This document shows, one piece after another, positions 12,660-24,360 of a stretch of 64,000 nucleotides of DNA; positions within the stretch are counted from its first letter, which is position 1; every line of letters begins with the position of its first letter. The DNA comes from Bryum argenteum (Eukaryota; Streptophyta; Bryopsida; Bryales; Bryaceae), in contig CM073324.1 in assembly GCA_037043015.1 (NCBI GenBank), positions 25,188,097-25,252,096 of the forward strand. The letters run 5' to 3'. The notes beneath the pieces are model-generated. The model saw only the letters and a program-made list of their open reading frames with translations. It ran no database searches and was not told where the DNA came from. The translations under genes were made by a program, and so were the position numbers.

Positions 12660-13930
12660 ACAAATCTAAGTTAATCCAAATCTAAGGTTCTGATTTGAGT
12701 GATTGTTTATAATATCTGAAAACATAATAAAATATGCTCATAGACACGGTGAGCTCACCACAGTGAGAAGGTTGGGGAGATGACATTACAAAGGGCAGTC
12801 AATACAAAAGAGATGGTTTTATCAAAAAGGCCACATGAATGACATTACAAAGATTTAATGTGTACAAGGGATACAAGATGCATTCTAATTCATTCATCCC
12901 ATGAATTTGATGGATGAATGGATGAAAATTACACAAACGACCCACCTGTCAAAGTTACCTCCAATACAAATGAAAATATTTAAATGAGATAATTCATGGA
13001 ATATTTGAGATTCCTTCAATTGGAAGCTAAATTATAGAAGTTACATCACTTACATGAGATCAACTAAACTACCAATAGTTCTTTGTATCACTTCTCCAAG
13101 TGGGAGATTTTCCTGACTAAACAAATCAGAGAAATCTAATCCCTATTCCCAAGAACAAAACAAGCTCTAGCTTGCAAAGGGCCCTCATACACTAACATGA
13201 GCTAGTACCTAGACCAGGGGGAAGGCCCAAAAGCTTGTTTTAAGTCCACAAACTCCAGTCCAAAGCTAAACCAGATGAGTTTTGTCAAGTCTCTCTGAAC
13301 ACTTACGAACATTAACAGATGAATGACGACCCTACGTTAGCTATCAAATCGTTTCGAAATCAACCTCGACAGCAAAGAGCTTTAGAACATCAAATCGTGT
13401 CAACAGACTCTTACCGTGTAGTCCGAGTATGATATATCATGGATTGATGAACACAAGTTTGAGACATCAATTTCCATACTCGATAATAACGGATGTGAGC
13501 AGGATGCTCTCAGAAACTAAGTTCTTACTTCAAGACATGATAATACCAGCTGTGAGCAAGATGATTACAGAAATTAAGTTCTCACTTCAAGGAACTTGAA
13601 GTCTAACTAGCCAACACTAGATTTTGACGTAGCCAGCACTCCCAAGTGAGGAGTGTGTCATGACTGATACCTCATGACAGTACGAGTCATCTAAAGTTTC
13701 TGAGGTATGCAACCTTCCTCGCGAAGCAGCTGAAACACTCAGTGATCAAGACAAGGCCAGATAGAGTCGGGCCCTTTATTCTGGGTGCCTGAGATGAAGA
13801 GTTCAACTTTGAGCAAGTGGTCGGAGATAGTTGAGACCATGTGAAACCTCCAAGAACTTGTTCAAAGTGAAACACTTCTGCACACCATCTTGAGAATCCA
13901 TACGATATCGAGTGCCTTCAAGCTCCTGCA
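12660..13930. other. Non-coding sequence with a 57-base tandem duplication
   Basis: No gene is supported. At 13,482-13,590 a 57-base unit is present twice, each starting GATAATA and ending CACTTCAA/TACTTCAA with GTGAGCA in the middle. Confidence 0.55.
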
Positions 13931-13933
13931 AAA

Positions 13934-14434
13934 TTGTGTAGCGAAAGTCCTGTTCCTGCAGAAGTGATGCTCAATAGCAGCAAGTACCTAATGAGCGTCC
14001 AAAACAACTTGCGTAGGCTAACGCACGAAAGGTCCGATGATCTGAGTGTCCAACATGAGTGGATATCTATTATTTACTCAATGTACACTGATCGCCCCGC
14101 TCAACTACCAACTTTGCAAAAGCTGACGACAGAAGCGGTGGTGCACATGGCACCGAAAGAAATCCAAAAATCAAGCTTTCAAGAAAAGGAAGAATCTTGC
14201 TATTGGTGGGAGAGATTACAGTGGTTGGACCTTCCGCCCCACAATGACGAGAATATCGTCATATCGTCCAAATGGGCACCGAGGCTATCATATATGCATG
14301 CGTTTTCCCCGGTGCGTCTGCAGATGCCGAGAAGACAAGCTACCTGTCCTAAAATCTGCAAGTCAGAATCCGCCAGTTCTCAGGTGCGCGGCCCCATGCC
14401 AACCCCATTCTCAACTTTGACGTTGGCTGAATTA
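13934..14434 (+). CDS. Hypothetical open frame, possibly a gene fragment
   Basis: An open frame of about 165 residues runs up to a small MITE at 14,435, which supplies its last residues and stop. The composition is protein-like (phrases such as HEWISIIYSMYTDRPAQL and CYWWERLQWLDLPP), with no stop for 550 bases in otherwise stop-rich DNA. I see no known domain, no obvious splice partner and no promoter. It may be an exon or a remnant of a gene cut by the MITE, or chance. Confidence 0.25.
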
Positions 14435-14533
14435 GGTAGATCCCATTATAATTGTCCACTAGGTTCTTTGAGATCTATATCTTGAGATAGATGTCAGAGA
14501 ATCTACTGTACAATTATAATGGGACAGAGAGAG
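14435..14533. mobile_element. Stowaway-like mini-MITE
   Basis: A foldback of about 100 bases: CCCATTATAATTGT on the left, ACAATTATAATGGG on the right, the right end continuing ACAGAGAGAG then TA. The TCTGTCCCATTATAAT-type ends resemble Stowaway (Tc1/mariner) MITEs. The left terminus is eroded. Confidence 0.55.
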
Positions 14534-15044
14534 TATTATTTTCTCATCAACTGTCAAAGTGGTGGGGCTCCGTGTTCTGTCAGTAGCATGTTGAGACGCT
14601 GTTGGCAATGATGCTGTGTAATTGATGCTGTGTAGACCACGGAGCAATGATACTTTGCAAATGCTAGGAAGGGTAAAACTATAAAGAGGAGTTCAGGTTT
14701 CATACGGAATTGACTTCTGCTACTTTGTGGCTTACTCCTAGTCGTGGATCGTGACACGCTTTCCGACTTTTGCGACATGCGTGGGGGAGAAGGCCTCTTT
14801 ATGCAGTGAATTGAGCAGTAAATTGAGCAGGACGATTTGATCAAAGCTGCTCGGCAGGTTGCGCCTATTTCGGTTCATTACAGTATTTTTCTCTATTGAT
14901 TATTACGGAAAAAAAGAAAAAAAAAAAAGTAACTAACTGCTCGGCAGCAAATCTAACGTGAGGGCGATTCTCTCCCACCAAGACTCGGCACTCAGTGATG
15001 CCAGCCTTGTTCCGTGGCCGGCCAGCTACAGGGCCTCAAGATTG

Positions 15045-15480
15045 ATGGCCTGGGCACACCGGCCCTCCAGCAGCCCCAGCAGGGCCAAAACCCCAGCCCT
15101 GCATTTGGGGCGGGGGTAGGGGGCTCCAGATCCCCTGCTGGAACTGCTGGAGCTGCTGGTGGTAAGGCAGGGCGGGAGGCAAGGGGCCTCCCTGCCCGGC
15201 TGGAGCCCCGCCGACAGCGCGGGCACTGGTTTTTTTATTTTTTGTAACTTTTTTTTATTTTTTTCAAAATTTTTTTTATTCGCCATGAGGTACTTATTTT
15301 TATTTTATTTTTTTTAAAAAAAATGAAATTTTTAAAGGGGGCCGGCTGCCCCATGTTATCCCCTCACCCTGCTGGACCGACCTGCTGGACGCAGGGTCAC
15401 ACCGGCCCAGCAGGGGTTCCAGCCCACCAGCAATGTTGGTTGGACTGGCTGGGCTGCACATCCTGGTGTGCCCAGGCCAT
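15045..15480. mobile_element. GC-rich foldback element with 16-base perfect inverted ends
   Basis: ATGGCCTGGGCACACC at 15,045 is exactly inverted at 15,465-15,480. Both arms are GC-rich with CAGCAGG/CCTGCTGG words, while the centre (15,230-15,345) is nearly pure A/T runs. I could not identify a target duplication, so the class is open. Confidence 0.6.
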
Positions 15481-15766
15481 GACTCACCGGCGGCCTGTAT
15501 AATATACGCCCCATGACTTTTGACCACCATTACATTTTTTTCTTTTTTTTTTTACTTTTCCTTAATCAATCAATGTATCATCAATTGAAAAATATATCTG
15601 TTTCGGCACCACAAGTGGCTTGGTGCATATGGCTCATGCCGGTTGAGGGTTCTATTCCACGTGTGGGCGTGGTTGCTATTATCATAGTCCACTCAACTAT
15701 GTTGACTGGGTGAGATATGCCCGGGACATCTCTCAGGCAAATTGCACTGGTTGTTGTTTTACTAAA
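15481..15766. other. Non-coding spacer
   Basis: T-rich sequence between two inverted-repeat elements; no gene seen. Confidence 0.4.
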
Positions 15767-16183
15767 AGCCCGTTCGCACTTGGCCTTTGCAAAGAGTGGC
15801 TAAAAATTTAACACCCTGGGCACAATTTGGGGAGGAATACCGTCTTTTGAGGAAAGGTGTCATCAATGAGGTTCATAAAGGTGTAATCAATACTGAGGGG
15901 ATTACGTAATGGCCCCTCAAGTGGGACAATACATAAGACCACTCTTAAGTGAGGAGAATTTGAGAATCTTTCCAATATTGGTGCTCCTTTAAGTATTGCC
16001 TACTATTGCTCAAAGCTCTTTTGTCCTCCCAAATGTTTGCTAATACCCTACTCTTTAAAGTGTGCCATGTGGACATCCATGTAGGATTGGTAATTACTAA
16101 TGAATGTAGGTGGGAACACACACTTTTTAATAGAGTTAAGACGCCCTCCTAAGACCTCCTCTAAGGCCAAGTGCAAATAGGCC
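15767..16183. mobile_element. MITE-like element with ends containing GCACTTGGCCTT
   Basis: The left end reads AGCCCGTTCGCACTTGGCCT and the inverted right end GGCCTATTTGCACTTGGCCT, matching in most positions. Flanks are TAAA and TTAA, so a three-base target duplication is possible but not exact. The next element (16,188) is inserted at its right border, using the TTAA there. Confidence 0.55.
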
Positions 16184-16187
16184 TTAA

Positions 16188-16420
16188 CCCTTAAACGTCA
16201 GACCCAGCCCGAAGGGTTGAGTTTTTTTTGAGAGAATCTTGCTCATAACTTACACTCCATCATACCAAATGGAATTTTTTGAATTCCAAACTGAGCACCT
16301 TAAAGAGATCTATACTTTCTTAGAATAGAGCTCAAGCAAATTAAATATAGAATAATGCTAAAAATGAAGTTTAAAAGAGATTTTGGGTGTGGTATCAGGA
16401 AAGCATATGACGTTTAAGGG
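16188..16420. mobile_element. TTAA-flanked (piggyBac-like) MITE, 233 bases
   Basis: Ends CCCTTAAACGTC and GACGTTTAAGGG are a perfect 12-base inverted pair, flanked by TTAA at 16,184-16,187 and 16,421-16,424. It is the shortest member of the family in the window. Confidence 0.75.
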
Positions 16421-17103
16421 TTAAGCACAGTCTCTCCCATAGTTCTCAGTTGATTAATACGTCGATTGTTGCAAAAAGAATTCCAAAACAAAACAAATAT
16501 TTGTCCCATAGCATAATCCACCCCTACACTTTTGTCCTTTCAAGATCTCATGCCAAAGACTTTCTTACTGCAGGGTGTCAAGCAATGTTAAGTAAGGGAA
16601 AATAGCTCAAAACTAGACTTCTTGCACGCAAACTTATGTCTTACATTCATTTGATTGGGTCACGATTTCTAAATTTAAAAATAAAAGCTTTCAAGAATAC
16701 AACCCAAAAAATAAAGTTGAAATCTAATGGTGAATGAAGGAGATATAGCTCCTCAAAAATAATTCAATTTTTCACTTTTGTGATTGTAGAAACATCATCG
16801 CAAATATAGCACCAAAGGTATCTAGATCTAAAATCTTTTAACTAGGAAGTTGTTGAAATCATCCTAAAAATTACACTTGTGTACCAAAAATTTGTGCAGA
16901 AGATTATTTTGATTTCAAAAATGGATTAGAATAGTAAAACATGACACATGTTTGAAAAAACAAAAAGGATTGAAACTGCCACAAAAATTCATGCAATGAA
17001 ATTTCTAGAATATGTAATTGGGTTATAGCTTTCACCACATTTAAAGAAATATTTATTTGGAAACCAACCCAATAAGTTTTGTCAAAAACGAAGTCTAGAG
17101 TAA

Positions 17104-17427
17104 CCCTCAAACGCCCAAGCAAGCCTGAAGGGCTTTTCCCCATGTAGCTCTCAGTCAACTCACCTTCTCACTTGTATTTTGATGTCAAAGTGGTCACCTT
17201 CTTCTAATGCATTCAAAAAGTGAAATTTTACAATTTGAATTACAATTTGTAGGACTGATTTTGTGGTTTGAGAGGATTGTTGTAGGTAGGTTGGGATTGG
17301 ACACAACCTTGTAGGAGGGTGCAAGCTCATCCTTGATTGGTTCAATCAATGATGCCCAAGTTCAAAAAGTGCACTATTCGTGATGCCCAAGTCCGAAAGA
17401 TGTTGCGATTCAATTTTGGGCTGCTGG
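17104..17427. mobile_element. TTAA-family MITE, truncated copy
   Basis: Begins CCCTCAAACGCCC and continues like the intact copy at 20,896-21,257 (inverted relative to it), but breaks off after GGGCTGCT, where a second copy (17,432) starts. The two form a head-to-tail tandem. Confidence 0.65.
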
Positions 17428-17431
17428 TTAA

Positions 17432-17791
17432 CCCTTAAAGGCGCCTGTCAACCCCTCAGGCTCTTTTCCAACAAAATCTTGCTTGTAGATCTTTCGATTC
17501 TCAATTTTCACTTATTTTCTTATATAATTATGGTCACCGTTTTGTGATGCATCTTCAAAGTGAAATCTTACATTTCAAATCGCAATTTGTATGAGTGATT
17601 TGTGCTTTGAAAGGATTGTGGTAGGTAGGTTGGGATTGCACAAAGCCTTGTAGGAGGTTGCAAACTCATCATTGATTGGTTCATTTATGCTGCCTAAGTT
17701 CAAAAAGTGCACTATTCATGTTGCCCAAGTCCAAAAGATGCTGAGATCCAATTTTGGGCTGCCCATTGAGGAGTGGAAGGACCTTCAAGGG
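17432..17791. mobile_element. TTAA-family MITE, second tandem copy
   Basis: Starts at CCCTTAAAGGCGCC after TTAA (17,428-17,431) and ends CTTCAAGGG before TTAG. Shares AGGTAGGTTGGGATTG and TTGCCCAAGTCCAAAAGAT-type phrases with its neighbour and with the copy at 20,896. Confidence 0.65.
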
Positions 17792-18119
17792 TTAGAGCAA
17801 GGCCAATGGCCACTGTTTAAGGTCCCTGCAACGGTAGTTAGCGGTTCCGCAGTTCATGGCGCGCCCCAACAGTAAGCTTATCTCTCACTCCATACACGGT
17901 AACTGGGCCCTCAACCCATGCGGGACCCTGCATAGGTTCAGTGCCGGGGGTTGATACAGGCAAGCCACTGGCCTTGCTCTTAAAAAAGCAAATGGCTACA
18001 TGCTACGGGAGACCGGCCTCAGAAGTCACTGCTACTGGCAGCCGAGACGGTTTTGGGGTTTGTGAATTGTGATCCAACTCAGGGTGGTTACAGAGAGGTA
18101 GAGGCGGGAGTGTCTAAAT

Positions 18120-18368
18120 ATCCTCTACGAGCGTGGCTTGGATGCCAGGCTCGGGTGGGGGTGGGGAGGGTGGGGTAAAATCTACCCCTATTTTTAAATT
18201 TGTTTAGGCCCCATTTGAACACGAAGGGGGCTTCCTGGGGTAATTTGGGGCCCCAGGTCCCAAATTTTGCAAAAAAAATTCAAAAAATGGCCCCAAATGG
18301 GGGAAACGGGAAGGGCCAGAAAATTGATCCCCACCGAGCCTGGCATCCGAGCCACGCTCGTAGGGGAG
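18120..18368. mobile_element. Foldback element with arms of about 35 bases
   Basis: The left arm, containing CTACGAGCGTGG and GATGCCAGGCTCGG, is inverted at 18,329-18,368 (CCGAGCCTGGCATC, CCACGCTCGTAG). Between the arms lies a G/C-run and poly-A-run spacer. The target duplication is not clear, so the class is unknown. Confidence 0.55.
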
Positions 18369-18474
18369 AAATAAAGAGACCCGGTAGAGGCCCAAGTCCC
18401 TGGATGAGACCGAAGTCATCTGGTGCCTTGAAGGCTTCTCAAGCTCGCCAATTCACAAGGGTAGCAATGTGTTA

Positions 18475-18579
18475 CTCCCTTTGTCCCACTATAATCATTC
18501 AAGGGTAGGTTCTCTCAAATCTACCTCGCGAGAAAGATTTGAGAGAACCTACTGTACAAATTTAATGTGACAGAGGGAG
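18475..18579. mobile_element. Stowaway-like MITE, 105 bases
   Basis: Left end CTCCCTTTGTCCCACTATAA and right end GTGACAGAGGGAG are inverted. The CTCCCTCYGTCCCA-type terminus is the Stowaway hallmark. TA flanks the left end; the right flank is TC, a one-base decay. The interior is a second inverted repeat (GGTTCTCTCAAATCT against AGATTTGAGAGAACC). Confidence 0.7.
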
Positions 18580-20143
18580 TCATAGAGTCTAGTGCAATAG
18601 GCTGAAAATGAAATGCAGTAGGTTAAAAAAGGCAGCCACTGCGCACCTACCGTATGACACCTCTGAGGACTGAGGCCTCCTACAGAAGATTAGTATCTAG
18701 CTGGTACGCATTGACTGCGTCTCAGATCCAAGAATTATTACGCATGAGATGAGCCACTGCAGCCCTTGATGCAGAAAAGATCTCTCAGTTCTGTCGTGAG
18801 CCCTTGACTCATTCAGTCATGAATAGAGTTATAAATACAAATGGGACGGGGTCACTCTACGTTTCATCGAAAGACCTGGGCCTCATCGTTCAACCGAGTA
18901 TTGATAACTCTAACAGGACTGTGATAGTAGACTAAAGTCTAACCATGTGATCTATCAGACGCTGCAATTTTCAATCAACAGTACAGCTCAGACTAACTTA
19001 TGGTTTTGATGATGCTATCGCCAAGGCTTGTTACTGTAATTCCTAGCTTTAATTACCCGCGTCAGGGAAGAAAGATGTGAAGATAGATAGATAGAAACTC
19101 CGGTCCTTATTAAGGGGCCGGCGTAATGCTAATATCCCGATGGCCACCGGAGAAGGGGGAATTAGAATAATGTGAACATATCAGGGGGAATTAGGAAAGA
19201 TGTGAACATATCGTGTAAGTCTCTCCACCAACCCGGAAGACTTGATTTGATTGGATAAAACCAAAGAAGCTTTTCAGGTGAAGCTTAAAATCTGTGGTCA
19301 ACTTCCGCGGAGATTTTCTTGTCTGCTTACCAGAGCAACAGCAAAATTCGACCAGGAATAGACCCACATGCAACTTGCAGTCTATTTTATAACATCGGGT
19401 ACTCCGCCGATCAGTTCGGATCTACACTGTTCCTCGCTTCAGGAAAGCATGGTAGGAATACCTACCATTATGCTCGAAATACGCGTCATTCTTGTCATTT
19501 CTTGCACGTCTGTAGAACTAGCTTCGATCTGCTCATGAAGTACAACACTGCAACGACTTCGAAGCTGGGTAGCTGGGGAGCTTTTCACAGTGAGGAAGGC
19601 CCTGGAGGAACTGAGTTCAAATGCCTTCAGCTGCTTGTTCACCATTGGACGGTTTCAGAGAAGAACCCACATGAGTATACTGACTCCTGGGTTACTTGTT
19701 AGTTGAGTGGTGGCTCAAGCCCGTGCGATTTACAGTTCTTGGCACATGATTATCGAATACTAGATTTCCTTCTGTGGAAAACAGTCGTGCTTGCCGAGCC
19801 ACTGAGAGCCAATGCTTGACGTCCGTCCCTTCTCTCGACGAGGATGCTAGCTTGTCGGTCCACATCTTGCAGTGGTCGGAGTCCACTTGGAAAGGCCAGG
19901 GTCATGTCTGAAGTATGAGTGCAAGCTCGGAACGATGCACACGGAAAGTAATGAGCACAGATGGTGATGGCTTCACACAGCAGATTCGTAGATTATGAGT
20001 ACATCACACGGTTGACACGAGGTAGTCTTCAGACCTTCTGAGTGGACACATGAGTGGAAGGTCTGAAGTCCTGTTTCTTGATCCCAACCCTCTGAAAGTG
20101 TGGACTTCCATTGGCTAGATCCTCTTCGTGAAGTACACTCTAA

Positions 20144-20536
20144 GGCCTGGTTCAGACTGGGACGTCCAGTGGAGGCGGACGAAATTCTCCGTCCTTCGAT
20201 TGGGTAATGTGGAGGTTTCGTCCGGTGGGGCTTTCACACTCGAAGGACGTCTGGTTTAGGGTTTTGCCACATAGACACATTTCCCTCCAAAAATCCAATG
20301 TATCCTTTTGTCCACCGGACAAGATTTGGGGTCACCTTGGGAGGTGACCTCAAATCTTGTCCAATGGACAAACCAAGGTCTTCTTGCCTCCTCCTCCCCT
20401 CCTTGCATGCACCACCTTTGCGTCATCATCATAGGGTTTTGCCATGTAGACGCCTTTCCCTCTACAATGTAGTGGACAAAATGGTGGACATCCGGTTTTG
20501 TCCGCCTCCACCGGACGTCCCAATCTGAACCGGGCC
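20144..20536. mobile_element. PIF/Harbinger-like MITE, 393 bases
   Basis: Left end GGCCTGGTTCAGACTGGGAC, inverted right end GGCCCGGTTCAGATTGGGAC, with TAA on both sides (20,141-20,143 and 20,537-20,539). The interior has inverted GACAAGATTTGGGGTCACC against GGTGACCTCAAATCTTGTC, giving a long hairpin. The empty site in the other duplication copy supports the insertion. Confidence 0.75.
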
Positions 20537-20895
20537 TAAGTGCCTGTCCTCATGCTTGGGCCGAGCTGTTGTAATTTGGCAGTGAGGGTGGTTCACATTC
20601 AAATTAAAATTAAAGACACCGACTTGTCAACAAAAATTACTTGTCAACAAGAATCACTTGTCAACAAGAATCACTTGTCAACAGAAATCACTTGCTAAAT
20701 AAATCACATTTGGTCAAAAATAAAGGGGTTGTCAAAAAATGATGGTAACCCTCACAAACATCATAATTTACACCTCTTTTACACAATTAGTTATTGAGTG
20801 TGAGCTCCATCCTTTAAGGGGGATAATATGAGATTTTTGTTTAATCTTGTGTACTTTTGTCATGGAGTGTCTATCAAGTGGAAGTGCGTTTTTAA

Positions 20896-21257
20896 CCCTT
20901 AAACGCCCTTGGGGTCTGAAATGGGCAGCCCAAAATTGGATCACAACATCTTTTGGACTTGGGCATCATGAATAATGCACTTTTTGAACTTGGGCATTGT
21001 GAATGAACCAATCAATGATGAGCTTGCAACCTCCTACAAGGTTATGTACCACCCCAACCTACCTACCATAATCCTTTCAAAGCACAAAATTACTCATACA
21101 AATTGTGATTTGAATTGTCAAATCTCACTTTTTCAATGCATCAGAAGAAGGTGACCAGTTTGACATCAAAATATAAGTGAAAAGTTGAGTACAGTGAGAG
21201 CTACAGGGAAGATTCTGTTGGAATCAAGCCCCTCGGGCTTGCTTGGGCGTTTAAGGG
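20896..21257. mobile_element. TTAA-flanked (piggyBac-like) MITE, intact 362-base copy
   Basis: Ends CCCTTAAACGCCC and GGGCGTTTAAGGG are perfect inverses of 13 bases, with TTAA on both sides (20,892-20,895 and 21,258-21,261). It is the reference copy of the family that includes the tandem pair at 17.1-17.8 kb, which lies in opposite orientation. Confidence 0.8.
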
Positions 21258-22204
21258 TTAAGTTTCGAAGACACAAGTACACTAGATTAGAAAAGATATT
21301 TTACAATATCTCCCATAAAGCATGAAGCACATGCTCTATTAGTTAATTATTCAAAAAATGAATAACAGTGCGGCTCTCACATGAGGCTTCTTGGATTTCT
21401 TAATTTGTTTCTAGGTTAGGTTTAGGAAGAATTTGGAACTTAGGGACTCGGTTGGAGCATGGGGACTCGCCGGAAGTCCCCTATCGTCATACTTTGGGTG
21501 GCACGCTCGCTATGATATCACACCTTTGAAATGTGATACATATAAAAGTGTCCATCCTAGCTTTATTGTTTAAAGTATTCCTTGTTTGCAAAATCATGAA
21601 ACCTGACATAAAATTAATTTGTCAAATAATCTTAGTTTTTTCTATCATCACCGAATCTCAAAAGAGATCTTGATTTAAGTGTTGTGTACCAAATTGTGAC
21701 ACATAAGAGTATTTGCATGTTGAAATGTATCTAATACTTTGTAAATTTTTATTGAAGTTAAATTCTTATATATTAAAGGCTACAACGACATGTAAAATCT
21801 ATACAATGTAATGTAACACCATACAAATTTATTGGCCTTACATAATTAGAATTCTAAATATTGTGTAATACTCATGTAAGTCCTCTAAGTTTAAGCATGT
21901 TCATTTGAAAGAACTGTAGATGTTGAAAATTGGGTTCCTAATTCACTATTCATGAAAATTCAACAGCCTAGATTTTTCATGAAATCTTTCCAAAAACATT
22001 ATATGTGTACTTTCAATCAGGATTAGGAATCTTTTTAATAATTTGGAGTCTCAACTATGTATATTTTCCCAAAATCATATTTACTTTCGTACTCATGAAT
22101 TTCTATAATTAAGATATGATAATTGCATTCTAAGTAAGATTCCTAGCACGAATATCTTATATTTTTCCTACACTCTATTAACTATGTGCTATGTTGAAGA
22201 CTTA

Positions 22205-22794
22205 GGGCATTCCCAACGGATTGGCTAAAGGGACAAGGCTGGTTACATTAAATCAAGCATAAATTATCTTCCTTTCTCATTGAACTAGCTTAACGACTTG
22301 CTACCTAGGCCTGCCTGCCAAAAAAACAATCCAAACCTGCCACAACTGCGCTACTGATACCCACCACTCCATATTAGAATCCAAAGTATTTTCTTCATAG
22401 TTGCTATGCTTCATCATTTTTTTGAGCATCTTTCTATTTTTGTATTTTTTTTTCTATTTTGAGCATCTATCTAATGTAATTCTCATCTTTTTGAGAGTCT
22501 ATCTCATCTATTTTTGCTTAGCATCTTTACTGTTATCTTCATTTTTAAAGCGTCTTTCTATTGTCTTCATTTTTTAAAGAGTCTTTCTATTGTCTTTGTT
22601 TTTTTTAGCGTCTTCATATTGACTTCAATTCTTTTAATGTGTTGAGTCAATAGAACGTAGCATGGTCATTTAGCAAGGATCCTTAAGCGAGTCCGTTGGA
22701 AAAAAGGTGTGGATTCAAAGGGGTGCTACATTTAGCAACCCTCCTTCCTTAGCTACATTTAGCGAATCCTTTATGCAAGCCGCTGGGAATGACC
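22205..22794. mobile_element. PIF/Harbinger-like MITE, 590 bases
   Basis: Left end GGGCATTCCCAACGGATTGG, inverted right end GGTCATTCCCAGCGGCTTGC, TTA on both sides (22,202-22,204 and 22,795-22,797). The interior repeats a phrase around AGCATCTTTCTATTGTCTTC several times. A decayed relative lies at about 26.66-27.12 kb. Confidence 0.7.
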
Positions 22795-23533
22795 TTAGAG
22801 GTTAATAGAATTGATTTCTAAAGGAAAGAGAAGTCCCAATCGAGTCAATTTGCATTAAATCAATGGGTTGTTCTTACATAATCTTAAACTTTGACTTAAT
22901 ATATTTCAAGTTTTGTACGGTGAAATTTGATAAAAATTGGTGTCCGAGTAATCTAATTAGATAGGTATAAACAAGATCCCATGGTTGGATTTTCAGAAAA
23001 ATTAATAAAATAAAATTGTTCACTTATTTCAAATATGGCGGTATGGACGGTATGTAGAGCTTCTGCTTCAGGGGCTAACCAAGAAGCTCCAAGTAATTAG
23101 CACCCTAAATTTTCTTAGGTCTAATCCACACCTAAGACAGAAAGACAATGAGTTGTATGAATTGTATTGGTTCAAATGAGCAAATAGTTGCTACATGAGA
23201 GAAAGTATGGGAGTGGCAACAATGACATGGAATTACTGTTTTAGCTTTGGATTTTGCTTTGGATATTGCTTTGGGATCTACATAGCAATAAAGTAACATG
23301 ACATGATACAACAAATGATTTTTTCAAAATTACAGGTCACTAGTGTTTGAAACCCTCATTTAAAAGAGAGAAACAAGGAAAAGGAAGGCAAAGTGCCATG
23401 TTTAAGGAAGTTGTGTAACTTCCCCCTTCTCTCATGTGGTTTGGGCCCTAATTAGCCCACCACTTCCCCCTAAAATCTCTCTTTTTACCCACAAAGACTT
23501 CTGAGACATCTGAGACAGTAATGTGACATCTGA

Positions 23534-24001
23534 GGGCCGCTTTACACTAGGGGCCAAGCCATTGATGGGGCCATTTCATGGCCAAATCCTGTCTTGTGAT
23601 TGGTTCAATTCTGAAAATTGGCCCGAGGGTCTTTACATGGGGAGTCAAGGCCAGTTTTTTGAAATTATATTATAATAGGTGGGGGACAAGTTATGACGCG
23701 GCCCGAGCTCCAAAAGTTGGGAGATACAAGATTGGAAGGCCAATTCATGGTATAAAGGCCGTTGCTTGATTTCAATACATAATCATTATTTTACCAAAAT
23801 ATTTTAATGTGGACAAATCAAAAGCATGGAATGTAGCTAGTAATACGAATTGGCCCCATGGGCTTGTTTTTCCTTTTACAAATCGGTCCCAAAGGGCTTT
23901 ACACATGGGTTAATTATTTAATGTGTTCTCCAATTGGGCTCAAGATGTGAGTGAATTGGCTTGGAGATTTGTTGGCCTTGACTCCCCATGTAAAACGTCC
24001 C
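23534..24001. mobile_element. PIF/Harbinger-like MITE, copy 2
   Basis: Ends GGGCCGCTTTACACTAGGGG and (inverted) GGGACGTTTTACATGGGGAG, with TGA on both sides (23,531-23,533 and 24,002-24,004). It is the full 468-base partner of the element at 445-1,233. It ends about 360 bases before the start codon of the next gene and so lies in or near its promoter. Confidence 0.7.
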
Positions 24002-24360
24002 TGAGACAGTAATGACTCCTATTGGAATTTTTGGCAATGTCTTCCGGAGGCCCTCCGAACCAGCAAACAAAAGCCTTGGAATGGACAGATCAGCGTTATC
24101 CCAGGGAGGCTGGCGGTGCCATTCGTCCAACCGCTTGTTGTTTTGCGGGGGCCATCAATTCAGGGTGTTGCTGTACAGATGTTTCATTGTACGCACGCTT
24201 TTTATTTATAACTCGGCCAAGGTTGTCCTGCAGTCACATTCTCGCTCCCTCTGCATCATCAGTTCATCCGATCGCCTTAAGGGAGTCAATCGCTCTCTTC
24301 CGTTGCAGCAATCTAGAGTAGTTTTCTCGAAAACGGGTGTGTTATTGTCGCGATCGAGCC

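Larger units (their letters stand above)
18637..21700 (+). repeat. Segmental duplication, copy 2, with later insertions
   Basis: Direct-repeat partner of 1.24-4.0 kb. The open frame at 19,319-19,702 matches copy 1 (FDLLMKYNTATTSKLGSWGA against FDLLMKYNTARTSNLGSWEA) but frames differ elsewhere. Two elements sit inside this copy and not in copy 1: a MITE at 20,144-20,536 at a TAA site that is empty in copy 1 (near 2,404), and the TTAA element at 20,896-21,257. Homology resumes near 21,510 (ATATCACACCTTTGAA). Confidence 0.7.
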
